The notes beneath the pieces were generated by a model, which did not search any database, had not been told where the DNA came from, and saw only the letters and a program-made list of their open reading frames with translations. The translations under genes and the position numbers were made by a program. Shown here piece after piece: positions 1-9,591 of a DNA stretch of 64,000 nt. This DNA is from Thermomonas brevis (GTDB lineage Bacteria > Pseudomonadota > Gammaproteobacteria > Xanthomonadales > Xanthomonadaceae). Each line of letters opens with the position of its first letter. Position 1 is the first letter of the stretch. Location: assembly GCF_014395425.1 (NCBI RefSeq), contig NZ_CP060711.1:124001-188000 (forward strand). Reading direction: 5' to 3'.

Positions 1-640
1 CCGTTTCCGCGCCGACCAGCGCGGCCAGCTGGCCGACGCGCAGGTCGCGCTGGTCGAGCAGGTCGGGCGAGACGTTGGCGCCGGCGGAGACGATGTCGCG
101 GTTGAGGTTGGCGATTTCCCCGGCCAGCCGGTTGGCGGAATCGACGCGGTCCTTGAGGCTGGATTCGACGTCGCTGCCGATCTGGCTCAGCTGGTTGTCC
201 AGCATGTTCCAGCGGGTGGTCAGCTGCTTGCCGGTGGTCAGCAGCTGGTCGCGGGCGGCGCTCGAGGTCGGATTCGCCACCAAGCCCTGGGCGGCGTTGA
301 AGAAGCCGGACCAGGCGCTGCCCAGGCCGGTATCGGCGCCGGTGATCAGCCCGTCCACCCGCGACGCCAGGCCGGACATCTGGGTCAGCCTGCCCATCTC
401 GCTGGAGCTGTCGAGCTGGCGCGCGTAGACCAGGCCGTCGGCGAGGCGGCGCAGGTTGTCGACATCGACGCCCTGGCCGATGTTGAGCAGGGAGGTCTGG
501 CCGGGGCGCGCCTCGAACTCCACGCGCTGGCGGCTGTAGCCGGGCGTGGCCGCGTTGGCGACGTTGTGGCCGACGGTCGCCAGCGCGCGCTGGAAGGCGA
601 TCAGAGCGGAGGTGCCGGTGCCGAGCACGTTGGTCGTCAT
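1..640 (-). CDS. flgK: FlgK, flagellar hook-associated protein 1 (5' part only)
   Basis: FlgK forms the junction between flagellar hook and filament outside the cell. About 213 N-terminal residues are visible, and the rest lies beyond the left edge. The start is the ATG at 638-640, giving MTTNVLGTGTSALIAF, the usual short helical N-terminus of axial proteins. The signature NVANAATPGYSRQ near residue 26 is diagnostic of the rod/hook/HAP superfamily, and its closeness to the N-terminus is typical of FlgK. It follows flgJ by three bases in the same minus-strand operon, in the canonical position for flgK. No defect is visible in the portion present. Confidence 0.95.
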   Translation of the reverse strand, partial: MTTNVLGTGTSALIAFQRALATVGHNVANAATPGYSRQRVEFEARPGQTSLLNIGQGVDVDNLRRLADGLVYARQLDSSSEMGRLTQMSGLASRVDGLITGADTGLGSAWSGFFNAAQGLVANPTSSAARDQLLTTGKQLTTRWNMLDNQLSQIGSDVESSLKDRVDSANRLAGEIANLNRDIVSAGANVSPDLLDQRDLRVGQLAALVGAET

Positions 641-643
641 CGT

Positions 644-1618
644 TTATCCCTCCAGCCCGGCCAGCGCGCGGCGCAGGGTGGCGCCGTCGGCGATGGCCAC
701 GATCTTGGCCGCGTAGGCCGGGTCGGTCGCGTAGCCGGCGCGTTGCAACGCCTTGGCGAAATGATGGACGTCGCCGCCGGTGCCGCGCGCCTGCGCGTAG
801 CGCGGGTTCTGCAACAGCCTGGTGTAGTCGGCGAAGCTGTCGGCGGGACTTCCGTAGCTGCGGAAGGCGGCGCGCGCGCTCACCCGCTGGCCGTCGACAT
901 ATTCGTGGGTGGCCGATTCGACCTTGCCGCCGCGCCAGCCGCCGCCGGCCTTGATGCCGAACAGGTTGTGCGAGGTGGCGGTGCCGTCGCGTCCGGCCAG
1001 GCGCCGGCCCCAGCCGGTTTCCAGCGCGGCCTGCGCCACCAGCGCCTTGGCCGGCACGCCCAGCTCCGCCGCCGCCTTCTGCGCGTGCGGCCAGACCGAG
1101 CGGGCGAAGGCTTCCGGGCTGCTGCAATCCAGCGGCGCGTTCTCGTCGCAGGTCTGGGTCGCCAGCATCGGCGGACGCGGCATCGCCATCGCCTGCATCG
1201 ACCTGCCGCTGCTGGCCGGGGCGAGGGTCAGGGAATCGCCGCGCAGGCCGGCCGGCAGCGGCAGGCCGGAGGGCGTGTCCGCCGCCGGCAGCGCCATCGA
1301 ACCGCCGGACGCGCGCAGCGGCAGCGGGCCGGCGGGCGCCTGCGCCGAGGCGTTCGCGCGGCCGTCCAGCTGGCGAACGATCATCGGTTGCAGGCCCAGC
1401 CCGCGGCCCTTGGTGAGTTCCTTCGCCAGCGCCTGGTCGTACATGTCGCGATAGGTGCTGTCGCCGCCGAACGGATCGCCCGGCGAGGCGCTGCGCATGC
1501 TCTTGATCAGCATCTGCGCGAACTGGCTTTCCAGCCCGCGCGCCGCTTCCTCCACCCGCGCGCGCGGCGTCGCTTCGGTGCGTTGCAGGGGCAGGGCGGT
1601 GGCGGCGGGCAGGCGCAT
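644..1618 (-). CDS. flgJ: FlgJ, rod cap protein with peptidoglycan hydrolase domain
   Basis: FlgJ caps the growing flagellar rod in the periplasm and opens the peptidoglycan. The 324-residue length matches the two-domain proteobacterial form. An N-terminal rod-binding region (about residues 20-85, with FAQMLIKSMRSASPGDPFGG) is joined by an Ala/Gly/Pro-rich linker to a C-terminal glucosaminidase-type domain (about residues 165-315). That domain carries AKALVAQAALETGWG, whose Glu is the expected catalytic acid. It sits between flgI and flgK, on the same strand, as in other Xanthomonadaceae. Confidence 0.95.
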   Translation of the reverse strand: MRLPAATALPLQRTEATPRARVEEAARGLESQFAQMLIKSMRSASPGDPFGGDSTYRDMYDQALAKELTKGRGLGLQPMIVRQLDGRANASAQAPAGPLPLRASGGSMALPAADTPSGLPLPAGLRGDSLTLAPASSGRSMQAMAMPRPPMLATQTCDENAPLDCSSPEAFARSVWPHAQKAAAELGVPAKALVAQAALETGWGRRLAGRDGTATSHNLFGIKAGGGWRGGKVESATHEYVDGQRVSARAAFRSYGSPADSFADYTRLLQNPRYAQARGTGGDVHHFAKALQRAGYATDPAYAAKIVAIADGATLRRALAGLEG

Positions 1619-1652
1619 GTCTAGCGGGGATGCAAACGGCGTGCCGTCGGCA

Positions 1653-2750
1653 TCAGATCACTTCCAGTTCGGCGCGCAGAGCGCCAGCCTGCTTGAGTGC
1701 TTCGAGGATGGCGACAATGTCGCCCGGCGCCGCACCCACCGCGTTCACCGCGCGCACGATCTCCTCCAGCGAGGTGCCGCCGCGGAACAGCACCATGTGG
1801 CTGCCCTCGGCGTTGGCGCTGACGCTGGACTGCGGCGCGACCACGGTGTCGCCGCGGCCGAACGCGCCCGGCTGGCTGACCTGGGTGGATTCGCTGATGG
1901 TGACGGTGAGTGAGCCGTGCGCCACCGCCGCCGGCAGCACGCTGACCTGGCCGCCCATCACCACGGTGCCGGAGCGGGCGTTGACGATGACCTTGGCCGC
2001 GGCGGTGCCCGGGTCCACGTCCAGCGCCTCCAGCGCGGCGAGGAAGCCGATGCGGTCGCCCGGCGGCGGGGTGATCTCGATGGTCACGCCATCCAGCGCG
2101 CGGGCGCGGCCGGGGCCGAAGGCGCGGTCCACCGCCGAGACGATCCGCGCGGCGGTGGTGAAGTCGGCCTCGTGCAGGTTGAGGGTGACGTTGCCGGCAT
2201 TGGCGGCGGCGGGAACGGAGCGCTCGACGATGGCGCCGGAGGGAATCCGCCCGCCGTTCGGCGCGTTGACCGAGATCCGCGAACCGTCGCGCCCGGAGGC
2301 GCCGAAGCCGCTGACCACCAGGTTGCCCTGGGCGATGGCATAGACCTCGCCGTCGGCGCCCTTGAGCTGGGTCATCAGCAGGCTGCCGCCGCGCAGCGAG
2401 CCGGCGTTGCCGATCGAGGACACGGTGACGTCGATCGGCTGGCCGGGCTTGGCGAACGGCGGCAGCTCGGCGTGCACGGCGACCGCCGCCACGTTCTTGA
2501 GCTGCGGGTTCACGCCGGGCGGGATCGCCACGCCCAGCTGGTCGAGCATGGTCTTCAGGCTCTGCACGGTGAACGGTGTCTGGCTGGTGCGGTCGCCGCT
2601 GCCGTCCAGGCCGACCACCAGGCCGTAGCCGATCAGCGGGTTGCCGCGCACGCCGGCCACCTGCGCCAGATCCTTGACGCGCTCGGCCTGCGCCGGGGAC
2701 AAGGCCAGCGTGCAGAGCAGGGCGGCAAGCGCGGTTGCAATACGTTTCAT
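1653..2750 (-). CDS. flgI: FlgI, flagellar P-ring protein
   Basis: FlgI builds the periplasmic P ring that acts as a bushing for the rod. The start is the ATG at 2748-2750, which opens a clear Sec signal peptide ([22 protein letters not shown]). The mature protein begins [31 protein letters not shown], whose first part is the family hallmark. The protein is 365 residues, normal for FlgI, and the conserved C-terminus ending in [14 protein letters not shown] is intact. It lies 11 bases after flgH in the operon. Confidence 0.96.
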   Translation of the reverse strand: MKRIATALAALLCTLALSPAQAERVKDLAQVAGVRGNPLIGYGLVVGLDGSGDRTSQTPFTVQSLKTMLDQLGVAIPPGVNPQLKNVAAVAVHAELPPFAKPGQPIDVTVSSIGNAGSLRGGSLLMTQLKGADGEVYAIAQGNLVVSGFGASGRDGSRISVNAPNGGRIPSGAIVERSVPAAANAGNVTLNLHEADFTTAARIVSAVDRAFGPGRARALDGVTIEITPPPGDRIGFLAALEALDVDPGTAAAKVIVNARSGTVVMGGQVSVLPAAVAHGSLTVTISESTQVSQPGAFGRGDTVVAPQSSVSANAEGSHMVLFRGGTSLEEIVRAVNAVGAAPGDIVAILEALKQAGALRAELEVI

Positions 2751-2761
2751 CGTCGCCGGCC

Positions 2762-3481
2762 TCAGTACGGGAACAACGCGGAATTGAAGAAGCGGCCCAG
2801 CCAGCCCATCGCGTTGGAGCGGGCGATGGTGCCGCGGCCGCCGTAGACGATGCGCGCGTCGGCCACGCGGTCGGAGGTGATCCGGTTGTCGGTTCCGATA
2901 TCGGCCCGCCGCACGATCCCTTGAACCTGCACCAGCTCGTCGCCCTGGTTCAGGCGCAGCTGCTTGTCGCCGCGCACCAGCAGGTTGCCGTTGCCGAGGT
3001 CCTGGATCACCCGCACGGTCAGCTGGCCGGCCAGTTTGTTGCTCTGCGCGCTGTTGCCGGTGCCGGCGAAATCGCGCGCGCCGTCCACCGACGCCGACAG
3101 GCCCGGCACGACGGCGCCACCGATGCTGGGCGCGGCGAAGTCCAGCCCGCTCTTCTTGGTGACCGCGGTATTGGCCTGGGTGGTGGCGGTGGTGCTTTCG
3201 ACCAGCACGATGGTGAGCAGGTCGCCCACGTCGCCGGCCTTGTTGTCCTGGAACAGGCGCATGCCCTTGCCGGAACGCGAGGCGTAGATGGAGCCGCCGC
3301 CGTCGCCGGGGCTGGGGCCGTTCCGCGTCGGCAGCGGCGCGGGCTCCGCCGCGTACGCTGCGATGGGCGCGTCGAACGGGCGCACGTCGCCCTGCAGGCG
3401 GTTGACGCTGGCGCACGACGCCAGGCCGAGGACGGCGGCGGCGAGCGCGGCGGCGCGGGCAAAGGAAACGACGCGGTTCAT
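2762..3481 (-). CDS. flgH: FlgH, flagellar L-ring lipoprotein
   Basis: FlgH forms the outer-membrane L ring. The 239-residue product starts [19 protein letters not shown] and has the lipobox LASC, so it should be acylated at that cysteine and anchored in the outer membrane. Conserved stretches are [33 protein letters not shown] and the C-terminal [17 protein letters not shown] (all family features). It follows flgG by eight bases and precedes flgI by eleven, the standard flgGHI order. Confidence 0.96.
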   Translation of the reverse strand: MNRVVSFARAAALAAAVLGLASCASVNRLQGDVRPFDAPIAAYAAEPAPLPTRNGPSPGDGGGSIYASRSGKGMRLFQDNKAGDVGDLLTIVLVESTTATTQANTAVTKKSGLDFAAPSIGGAVVPGLSASVDGARDFAGTGNSAQSNKLAGQLTVRVIQDLGNGNLLVRGDKQLRLNQGDELVQVQGIVRRADIGTDNRITSDRVADARIVYGGRGTIARSNAMGWLGRFFNSALFPY

Positions 3482-3489
3482 CGCGGTGC

Positions 3490-4275
3490 TCACACGTTGT
3501 TGTTGAGGAAGCCCAGCATCTGGTCGGTGGTGGAGATCGCCTTGGCGTTGGTTTCGTAGGCGCGCTGGGTCTCGATCATCGACACCAGCTCCTCCACCAC
3601 GTTGACGTTGGAGGCTTCCAGCGAGCCCTGGATCAGCCGGCCCATGCCGCCGGTGCCGGGGCCGCCGGTCTGGGCCGGGCCGCTGGCGCCGGTTTCGGCG
3701 TAGAGGTTTTCGCCGAGCGACTGCAAGCCGGCCGGATTGACGAAATCGGCCAGGGTCAGCGCGCCGATCTGCACCGGCGCCGTCTGCCCGGCGATCTGCA
3801 CGCTGACCGTGCCGTCGGCGCCGATGGTCACGCTCTGCGCGCCCTCCGGCACCTGCAGGCCCGGCTGCACCGGGTAACCCTCGTTGGTGACCACTTCGCC
3901 CTGCGCATTGATCTGGAAGCTGCCGTCGCGGGTGTAGGCGGAGCTGCCGTCCGGCATCAGCACCTCGAAGAAGCCGCGGCCGTTGACCGCCACGTCCAGC
4001 GCGTTGCCGGTCTGGTTGAGGTTGCCCTGCGCGAACTGCTTGGCGGTGGCCGCCACCCGCACGCCGGTGCCGACCTGCAGGCCGGTGGGCAGCTGGGTCT
4101 GCTCGGAGGTCGCGCCGCCGGGCTGGCGGATGGTCTGGTACAGCAGATCCTCGAAGCTGGCGCGGTCGCGCTTGAAGCCGGTGGTGTTGGTGTTGGCGAG
4201 ATTGTTGGAAATCACCGCCATCTTGGTCTGCTGGGCGTCGAGGCCGGTCTTGGCGATCCACAGGGACTGGGTCAT
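3490..4275 (-). CDS. flgG: FlgG, distal rod protein
   Basis: FlgG forms the distal part of the flagellar rod. The 261 residues start [20 protein letters not shown], and the axial-protein motif [15 protein letters not shown] follows near residue 28. The C-terminal helix [18 protein letters not shown] is the family D0 signature, complete to the end. It lies 58 bases downstream of flgF in the same operon. Length and both terminal domains are normal, with no anomalies. Confidence 0.97.
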   Translation of the reverse strand: MTQSLWIAKTGLDAQQTKMAVISNNLANTNTTGFKRDRASFEDLLYQTIRQPGGATSEQTQLPTGLQVGTGVRVAATAKQFAQGNLNQTGNALDVAVNGRGFFEVLMPDGSSAYTRDGSFQINAQGEVVTNEGYPVQPGLQVPEGAQSVTIGADGTVSVQIAGQTAPVQIGALTLADFVNPAGLQSLGENLYAETGASGPAQTGGPGTGGMGRLIQGSLEASNVNVVEELVSMIETQRAYETNAKAISTTDQMLGFLNNNV

Positions 4276-4333
4276 GGCGGCGTTCCTTTCGATTCAACGG
4301 TTCAACGGGGCGATCCGGACGGATCGGGAAACA

Positions 4334-5080
4334 TCAGCGCGACGACACCAGCGAGCTGCTCGCACGCGCGTTCTCGTCGGCACGCTGCAAGAGCTGTACC
4401 TGCATCTCGAACTTGCGCGACAGTTCGATCATCGACACCAGCGCGTCCGCCGCCTTCACGTTGCTGTCCTCCAGCGTGCCGGAGGTCAGCGAGGCACCGG
4501 TGGCGGGCTGCGGGACGAAGCCGGTGCGCGGGCGCATCAGGCCGTCGTCGCCGCGTTCCAGGTCGGTGGTCTTCGCCGCGATCACCTGCAGCCGGCCGGC
4601 CTCGGTGAGCGTGGAGGGCGGCTGGCCCTGCGGGACGATGGAGATCGTGCCGTCGGCGCCTATGTCCAGACTCTGGTTGGGCGGGATCGACAGCGGCGCG
4701 CCGTCCGCGCCCAGCACCAGCTGCCCACGCGAGGTGGTGAGCAGGCCGTTGGCGTTGATGGCGAGGTCGCCGGCGCGGGTGTAGGCGGTGCCGCCCGCGG
4801 CGTCCTGCACCGCCAGCCAGCGCTCCTGGTGCATCGCCACGTCCAGCGGGTTGCCGGTCTGGTGGATCGCGCCCATCCGCGCGTCCACGCCCAGCGTGCG
4901 CGCCTCGGTGGCGACGCGCGAGGGCAGGCCGGGCCCCGCCACCGGCGCGGCGACGGTCGCGTCCAGCGTGGCCTGGAAGCCGACGCTGTCGGCGTTCGCC
5001 AGGTTGTTGGCCACGGTGGCCTGGCCGCGCAGCATGGCGCTGGCGCCGGTCATCGCGATGTAGAGGGCTCGGTCGGTCAT
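4334..5080 (-). CDS. flgF: FlgF, proximal rod protein
   Basis: FlgF is a proximal rod component. The 248-residue product starts MTDRALYIAMTGASAMLRGQ and has the motif NNLANADSVGFQATLDA. The C-terminal helix LVSMIELSRKFEMQVQLLQ is typical of FlgF. It is placed between flgE and flgG. An upstream in-frame extension to 5126 is possible but would overlap the end of flgE, so the ATG at 5080 is preferred. Confidence 0.96.
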   Translation of the reverse strand: MTDRALYIAMTGASAMLRGQATVANNLANADSVGFQATLDATVAAPVAGPGLPSRVATEARTLGVDARMGAIHQTGNPLDVAMHQERWLAVQDAAGGTAYTRAGDLAINANGLLTTSRGQLVLGADGAPLSIPPNQSLDIGADGTISIVPQGQPPSTLTEAGRLQVIAAKTTDLERGDDGLMRPRTGFVPQPATGASLTSGTLEDSNVKAADALVSMIELSRKFEMQVQLLQRADENARASSSLVSSR

Positions 5081-5125
5081 GGCGTGCTCCGGTCGCCCCC
5101 GCGCGGGCGGGGGCGGGGCGGCTCA

Positions 5126-6340
5126 TCAGCGGATGTTGATCACCGTCTGGGTGATCTGGTCCTGGGTCTGGATCATCTGCGCGTTGGCCTGGTAGTTGCG
5201 CTGCGCGGTGATCATGTTGACCAACTGCTCGGTCAGGTCGACGTTGGAGGCTTCCAGCCCGCCGCCCTGGACCGCGCCGAAGTCGGCGGTGCCGGCCTGG
5301 CCGCGGCGCGGCTCGCCCGAGTTGTAGGTTTCCGCCCAGACGTTGTCGCCGATCGACTGCAGGCCCTGCGGATTGACGAAGTTGGTCATCGCCACCTGGC
5401 CCAGCGGCTGCACCACGCCGTTGGTGTAGCGCGCGGAAATCACGCCCTCGGGCGAGGTCTCGATGCCGGTCAGGCGGCCGGTGGAATGGCCGTTCTGGGT
5501 CACGCCCAGCACGCTGAAGTCCTCGCCGTACTGGGTGGAACGGCCCAGATCCATGGTGATGCTGAGCGGCGCCGACCCATTCGTGGTGGGCGTGGCGGGC
5601 AGGGTGACCTGGCCGGGCGAGGGCGAGGTCAGCGCGCCGGAGCTCGAATACTGCAGCAGCTGCGGGCCGCCGACCGCATTACCGTCGACGAAGGTGTGCA
5701 TCTCCCACTCGTTCGGGTTGGCGGTCTTCACGAAGTACATCGACTGGCTGTGCGAGGCGCCCAGCGAGTCGTACACCGTCACCGAGGTGGTCTCGTTGTA
5801 GCTGTTCGGGTCCAGCGGATCGAAGGCGATGGCCGGCTGCGCGGCGTCGGCCGGCAGGTTGGTCTCCACCGTGACGCTGCTGGTGGCGGCCGGCGGCGCG
5901 TCGCCGGTGGGCAGCTGCAGGTCGCTCATGCGGCCGGTGTCGAAGCCGCCAGCGGTGTTCGGCAGGAACACCTGCAGGCGGTGGCCGGCCGGGTTGGTCA
6001 CGTAGCCGTCGCGGTCCGCGCCGAAGTTGCCGGCGCGCGAATAGACCGTCGCGCCGTTGTTGGAGAGGGTGAAGAAGCCTTGCCCGGAGATCGCCAGGTC
6101 CAGCGAGCGGCCGGTGAAGTCGATGTTGCCCTGGCCGAACTGCTGGGCCACCGCCTGCAAACGGACGCCCGCGCCGGTGGCGACGTTGGACAGGCCGTAG
6201 GCCGACACCGCGAACAGGTCGCCGAACTCCGCGCGCGACTGCTTGAAGCCGGTCGTGTTGACGTTGGCGATGTTGTTGGAGGTGATGTTGAGGTCCTGGC
6301 TGGCGGCGTTCATGCCGCTGACGGAGATGCGAAAGCTCAT
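5126..6340 (-). CDS. flgE: FlgE, flagellar hook protein
   Basis: FlgE polymerises into the hook. The 404 residues fit the usual hook size. The N-terminus MSFRISVSGMNAASQDLNI leads into NNIANVNTTGFKQSRAEFGD, the hook/rod signature. The central variable domain contains SVTVETNLPADA and TSVTVYDSLG, as in other FlgE proteins. The C-terminus has LVNMITAQRNYQANAQMIQT. It follows flgD, the hook cap gene, by 34 bases. Confidence 0.97.
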   Translation of the reverse strand: MSFRISVSGMNAASQDLNITSNNIANVNTTGFKQSRAEFGDLFAVSAYGLSNVATGAGVRLQAVAQQFGQGNIDFTGRSLDLAISGQGFFTLSNNGATVYSRAGNFGADRDGYVTNPAGHRLQVFLPNTAGGFDTGRMSDLQLPTGDAPPAATSSVTVETNLPADAAQPAIAFDPLDPNSYNETTSVTVYDSLGASHSQSMYFVKTANPNEWEMHTFVDGNAVGGPQLLQYSSSGALTSPSPGQVTLPATPTTNGSAPLSITMDLGRSTQYGEDFSVLGVTQNGHSTGRLTGIETSPEGVISARYTNGVVQPLGQVAMTNFVNPQGLQSIGDNVWAETYNSGEPRRGQAGTADFGAVQGGGLEASNVDLTEQLVNMITAQRNYQANAQMIQTQDQITQTVINIR

Positions 6341-6374
6341 GGTGCGCTCCTGGGAAAAGGGGGTGCGGCGGCGG

Positions 6375-7049
6375 TCAGCTGCCGATGCGGCGGACGGAGG
6401 AAAGCGGCATGCTGCCGAGGCCGGCGAGGTTCAGCACCAGCCCTGTCGGTTCGATCGAAACGCTGTCGATGTGCGCGGCGAGGCGCACCGCGAGCGCCTC
6501 GCTGTCCTCGCCGCTGCCGCTGGTGGCGCGGAAGGTGTAGGTACCGGCCTTGGTCGGATCGCCGTTCGCGTCCTTGCCGTCCCAGCTGAACTGCACCGGC
6601 CCGCTGCCGGCGGCCTGCATGTCCACGCGGCGCACCACCTGGCCGGCGGCATCGACCACTTCGACGTGGATCGGCCCGGCCTGGGTGGCGACGATCTCGC
6701 CGCTGACGCCGGCGCCGGCCTGCAGCTGCACCTTGTCCACTTCCACCAGCGCGTCGCGGCCGACCAGATTGGCGGCGCGCAGCGACTGGTCGTTCTCCAT
6801 CACGCTGGCCATGGCGGACATGGCCTGCTGCATGTTCTCAATGCCCTGCACGGTGGAGAACTGCGCCAGCTGGCCCAGGAACTCGTTGCCCTTCAGCGGG
6901 TTGAGCGGGTCCTGGTTCTTCATCTGCTCGGTCATCAGGCGCAGGAAATCGGCCTGGCCCATGCCGTCCGACTGGCTGGCATTGGTGGTGGGGAACGCGT
7001 ACTGCGCGTACGCGCTGTCGGTATTGGTGGCGGAATTGACGGTGCTCAT
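6375..7049 (-). CDS. flgD: FlgD, hook-cap (basal-body rod modification) protein
   Basis: FlgD is the scaffold that caps the growing hook and is later replaced. The 224-residue protein has the conserved N-terminal segment DFLRLMTEQMKNQDPLNPL followed by LAQFSTVQGIENMQQ. An Ig-like/tudor C-terminal half follows, with VQFSWDGKDANGDPTKAGTY. It starts two bases after the flgC stop, so translation is probably coupled. Confidence 0.96.
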   Translation of the reverse strand: MSTVNSATNTDSAYAQYAFPTTNASQSDGMGQADFLRLMTEQMKNQDPLNPLKGNEFLGQLAQFSTVQGIENMQQAMSAMASVMENDQSLRAANLVGRDALVEVDKVQLQAGAGVSGEIVATQAGPIHVEVVDAAGQVVRRVDMQAAGSGPVQFSWDGKDANGDPTKAGTYTFRATSGSGEDSEALAVRLAAHIDSVSIEPTGLVLNLAGLGSMPLSSVRRIGS

Positions 7050-7051
7050 GC

Positions 7052-7459
7052 TCAGCGGCCCATGCTCAGGGTGGCGACGGCCAGTTCCTTGGCGCTGTTG
7101 AAGACCTCGACGTTGGCCTGGTAGCTGCGCGAGGCGGAGATCATGTCCACCATCTGCGCCACCGGATCGACGTCGGGCGCGTAGACGTAGCCCTGCGGGT
7201 CGGCCAGCGGATTGCCCGGGTCGTAGCGGCGGACCGGCGCGGCGTCGCTTTCGCGCACCTCCAGCACCTGCACGCCGGCCAGCGTCGGGTCGCCCTGCAC
7301 GGGCTCGGCGGAAAACACCGGCTGCTTGGCGCGGTAGGCGCCCTCGGCGGTGCCGGCGACGGTGTTGGCGTTGGCGAGGTTGCTGGCGACGGTGCTCAGG
7401 CGCACCGACTGCGCCTGCATCGCCGAACCGGCCACGTCGAAGATCGGGAGATTGCTCAT
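7052..7459 (-). CDS. flgC: FlgC, proximal rod protein
   Basis: FlgC is a small proximal rod subunit. The 135 residues start MSNLPIFDVAGSAMQAQ, with NLANANTVAGTAEGAYRAKQ near residue 27 and the C-terminal helix MVDMISASRSYQANVEVFN. Length and motifs are standard. It lies 23 bases after flgB and two bases before flgD. Confidence 0.96.
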   Translation of the reverse strand: MSNLPIFDVAGSAMQAQSVRLSTVASNLANANTVAGTAEGAYRAKQPVFSAEPVQGDPTLAGVQVLEVRESDAAPVRRYDPGNPLADPQGYVYAPDVDPVAQMVDMISASRSYQANVEVFNSAKELAVATLSMGR

Positions 7460-7482
7460 TCAGACGTCCTCACTGACCGGCG

Positions 7483-7845
7483 TCACTGACCGGTAATCGC
7501 GGTGAGCATGGTTCTCACCTTGGATTCGACGAAGGCCATCGAGGCGCGGTATTCCAGCGCCGCCTGGGCGTAGGTGGCCTGCTCGCGCTGGGTATCGACG
7601 GTGTTGCCGTCCATGCTCGGCTGCACGCCGGGACGGGCGTAGCGGGCTTGCGACGCGGCGGCCTCCAGCGCATTGGTCCCTTCGCCGGCGGCGGGGGACA
7701 GCGCCGCCTGCAGCGCGCTGGCGAAATCCAGGTCCTGCGCCTGGAAGCCGGGGGTGTCGGCGTTGGCCAGATTGGAGGCGAGCACCTGCAGGCGCTGCTC
7801 GCGCAGGACCAGTGCGGTGCCGTGGATGCCAAGGAAATCGCTCAT
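7483..7845 (-). CDS. flgB: FlgB, proximal rod protein
   Basis: FlgB is the first gene of the rod/hook operon and forms the base of the rod. The 120-residue product starts MSDFLGIHGTALVLREQRL, with ASNLANADTPGFQAQDLDF as the axial signature and a C-terminal YRASMAFVESKVRTMLTAITG helix. A longer in-frame start at 7930 is open, but it would run through the sigma-54 promoter at 7882-7897, so the ATG at 7845 is preferred. Confidence 0.96.
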   Translation of the reverse strand: MSDFLGIHGTALVLREQRLQVLASNLANADTPGFQAQDLDFASALQAALSPAAGEGTNALEAAASQARYARPGVQPSMDGNTVDTQREQATYAQAALEYRASMAFVESKVRTMLTAITGQ

Positions 7846-7881
7846 GCGCCCCTCCGTCGGGGGTGTGTTCGCATGTCGCGA

Positions 7882-7897
7882 TGCAATCGACGTGCCA
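7882..7897 (-). promoter_or_regulatory. Sigma-54 (RpoN) promoter of the flgB operon
   Basis: Read on the minus strand, TGGCAC at 7897-7892 and TTGCA at 7886-7882 are separated by five bases. This is an exact match to the -24/-12 consensus TGGCAC-N5-TTGCA, about 35 bases before the flgB ATG. In Xanthomonadaceae the class II flagellar genes are known to depend on RpoN and FleQ, which agrees with this placement. No enhancer site was identified by eye. Confidence 0.85.
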
Positions 7898-8044
7898 ATT
7901 ACCGTCGGGCCACCCTGTTGGCGCCCGCAAGGGCAGTCGCCAAGCGGCGGGCCTGGGCGGGAAATCCCGCGCCGGAGAGATGGCGGGATCAGCCCGACCT
8001 AAGGAACTTGATTTCCATCAAAATCAAGTTGATAGATGACTTTC

Positions 8045-8959
8045 TTAAGCCAGTTTGGAAAGCCTGCCCCGGATCCGGTCGGCCAACTCCTGCTGGGAGT
8101 ACTTCGGCACGAAGTCGTCCGCCCCCACGCGCTCCACCATCGCATGGTTGAACACGCCCGACAGCGAGGTGTGCAGCAGCACGTAGAGCCCGCTCAGGGC
8201 CGGGTCGCGACGGATTTCCGACGTGAGCGTGTAGCCGTCCATCGAGGGCATCTCGATGTCGGAGATCACCATCGCGTAGCGCGCCACCGGATCCTGCCCG
8301 CTGGCCACCAGCTGCTTGAGATGGTCCAGCGCCTGCCGCCCGTCGGAGAGCTGGGTGCAGGTCAGGCCGAGCTGGTCGAGCACGTTGCGGATCTGGTTGC
8401 GGGCCACCCGCGAGTCGTCCACCACCAGCACCTCGCGGCTGCCGGCGACGGCCACCGGGACGATCTCGACGGCCGTGGCCGGCGGCGGCAGGGCCTCGGC
8501 CAGCACGCTTTCCACGTCCACCAGCTGGATCAGCTCGTCGTGGTAGCGGGTCACGCCGGTCAGGTAGTGCGGGTCGCTGCCCAGCTCCGGCGGCGGCTGC
8601 ACGTCCTCGACCGCAATGTTGACGATGCGGTCCACCGCCGACACCAAGAAGCCCTGCACGGTGCGGTTGAACTCGGTCACCACCAGGTAGTTGGCCTGGC
8701 CGTCGCTGGGCTGGCCGATGGCGCTGGCCAGGTCCAGCACCGGCACGCTGCGGCCGCGGATGTCGGCCGCGCCGAGGAAGCCGCCCGGCAGCTGCGGCAT
8801 GGTGAACAGGGTCGGGCGCGGCAGGACTTCCTGCACCTTGAACACGTTCACGCCAAAAATCTGACGCCCTCCCAGCCGGAACAGCAGCAGGGCCAGCCGG
8901 TTGTGGCCGGCCAGGCGGATGCGTTGGTCGATGCGGTCGAGCAGTTGGTTGCGGTGCAT
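8045..8959 (-). CDS. cheV: CheV, CheW-receiver chemotaxis coupling protein
   Basis: CheV couples chemoreceptors to the CheA kinase and tunes the signal through a phosphorylatable receiver. The start is the ATG at 8957-8959, giving 304 residues. A CheW-like domain covers about residues 10-155 (GVNVFKVQEVLPRP, GAADIRGRSVPVLDLASAIG). A receiver domain covers about 170-295, with VLVVDDSRVARNQI and the phospho-acceptor Asp in VISDIEMPSMDGY. It is transcribed divergently from flgA, an arrangement usual in this family. An upstream extension is open but has no recognisable content. Confidence 0.93.
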   Translation of the reverse strand: MHRNQLLDRIDQRIRLAGHNRLALLLFRLGGRQIFGVNVFKVQEVLPRPTLFTMPQLPGGFLGAADIRGRSVPVLDLASAIGQPSDGQANYLVVTEFNRTVQGFLVSAVDRIVNIAVEDVQPPPELGSDPHYLTGVTRYHDELIQLVDVESVLAEALPPPATAVEIVPVAVAGSREVLVVDDSRVARNQIRNVLDQLGLTCTQLSDGRQALDHLKQLVASGQDPVARYAMVISDIEMPSMDGYTLTSEIRRDPALSGLYVLLHTSLSGVFNHAMVERVGADDFVPKYSQQELADRIRGRLSKLA

Positions 8960-8996
8960 GACGCCATTGTCGGCCCGGATCGCGCGAGCTTGAGCC

Positions 8997-9012
8997 CGGC
9001 ACGCTTCTTGCT
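8997..9012 (+). promoter_or_regulatory. Sigma-54 promoter candidate for flgA
   Basis: On the plus strand, GG at 8998-8999 and GC at 9010-9011 are separated by ten bases within CGGCACGCTTCTTGCT. This retains the invariant GG-N10-GC of sigma-54 promoters and most of the -24/-12 consensus. It ends about 45 bases before the flgA ATG, a plausible leader distance. One consensus base at -25 (T) is C, so the match is slightly weaker than at flgB. Confidence 0.65.
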
Positions 9013-9056
9013 GCAAGCGGGCGGACGCCACCGTTCCGGCGAATTGAAGAAGCACG

Positions 9057-9571
9057 ATGGGTTTTCCGCACAACAGCCTGATTTTCCTCGCGATGCTCGC
9101 CGCCTGCACCGGCGTACGGGCGCAGCAGGCGACGCAGCCGCTGCAGCCGATCCGCGACGCCGCCCTGGCCGCGCTGCAGGCCGATGCCAACGCCCAGGCC
9201 ATGGTCGCGCCGGGGCTGCGCCTCGCGCCGTGCGGCCAACCGCTGGCCGCGACCGCCAGCGGCCCGGCGGTGGCCGAGGTGCGCTGCCCGGACACGCCGG
9301 GCTGGCGGCTGTACGTGCCGGTGCGCCGGGCGACGGTCGCGGCCGCTCCCGCGCGGCCGGCCGCTGAGGAATCCCCGGAATCGGCCGTTATGGTGAAGCG
9401 GGGCGACCCGGTCGTGCTGCGCTCCGGCATCGGCGGCACCGAGGTCCGGATGGGGGCAGGGCGCTGGGACAGGCCCGCGCCGGCGGCATCCTGAACGTCG
9501 AGAACGACAGTTCGCACCGGATCATCCGCGGCCGGCTGGCCACCGACGGCACGGTCGAGGTGGTCAATTGA
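9057..9571 (+). pseudogene. flgA: FlgA, P-ring assembly chaperone, frameshifted in a G run
   Basis: FlgA is the periplasmic chaperone for FlgI polymerisation. The N-terminal frame starts MGFPHNSLIFLAMLAACTG (signal peptide) and keeps the family segment VMVKRGDPVVLRSGIGGTEVRM. It then runs into an unrelated tail and stops at 9494. The correct C-terminus continues in another frame as LGQARAGGILNVENDSSHR, then IIRGRLATDGTVEVVN, to the TGA at 9569-9571. Adding one G to the G5 run at 9452-9456 restores RMGGRALGQARAGG and a 171-residue protein, the normal size. The rest of the flagellar operon is intact, so a sequencing deletion is at least as likely as real loss. Two shorter downstream frames were considered and rejected. 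Confidence 0.85.
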
Positions 9572-9591
9572 AGTTTTTCCCGGTTTTCCCC

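Noticed and set aside
3983-6589. A plus-strand open frame of 868 codons over flgD-flgG
   Set aside because: It is the complement of four intact flagellar genes and has low-complexity composition.
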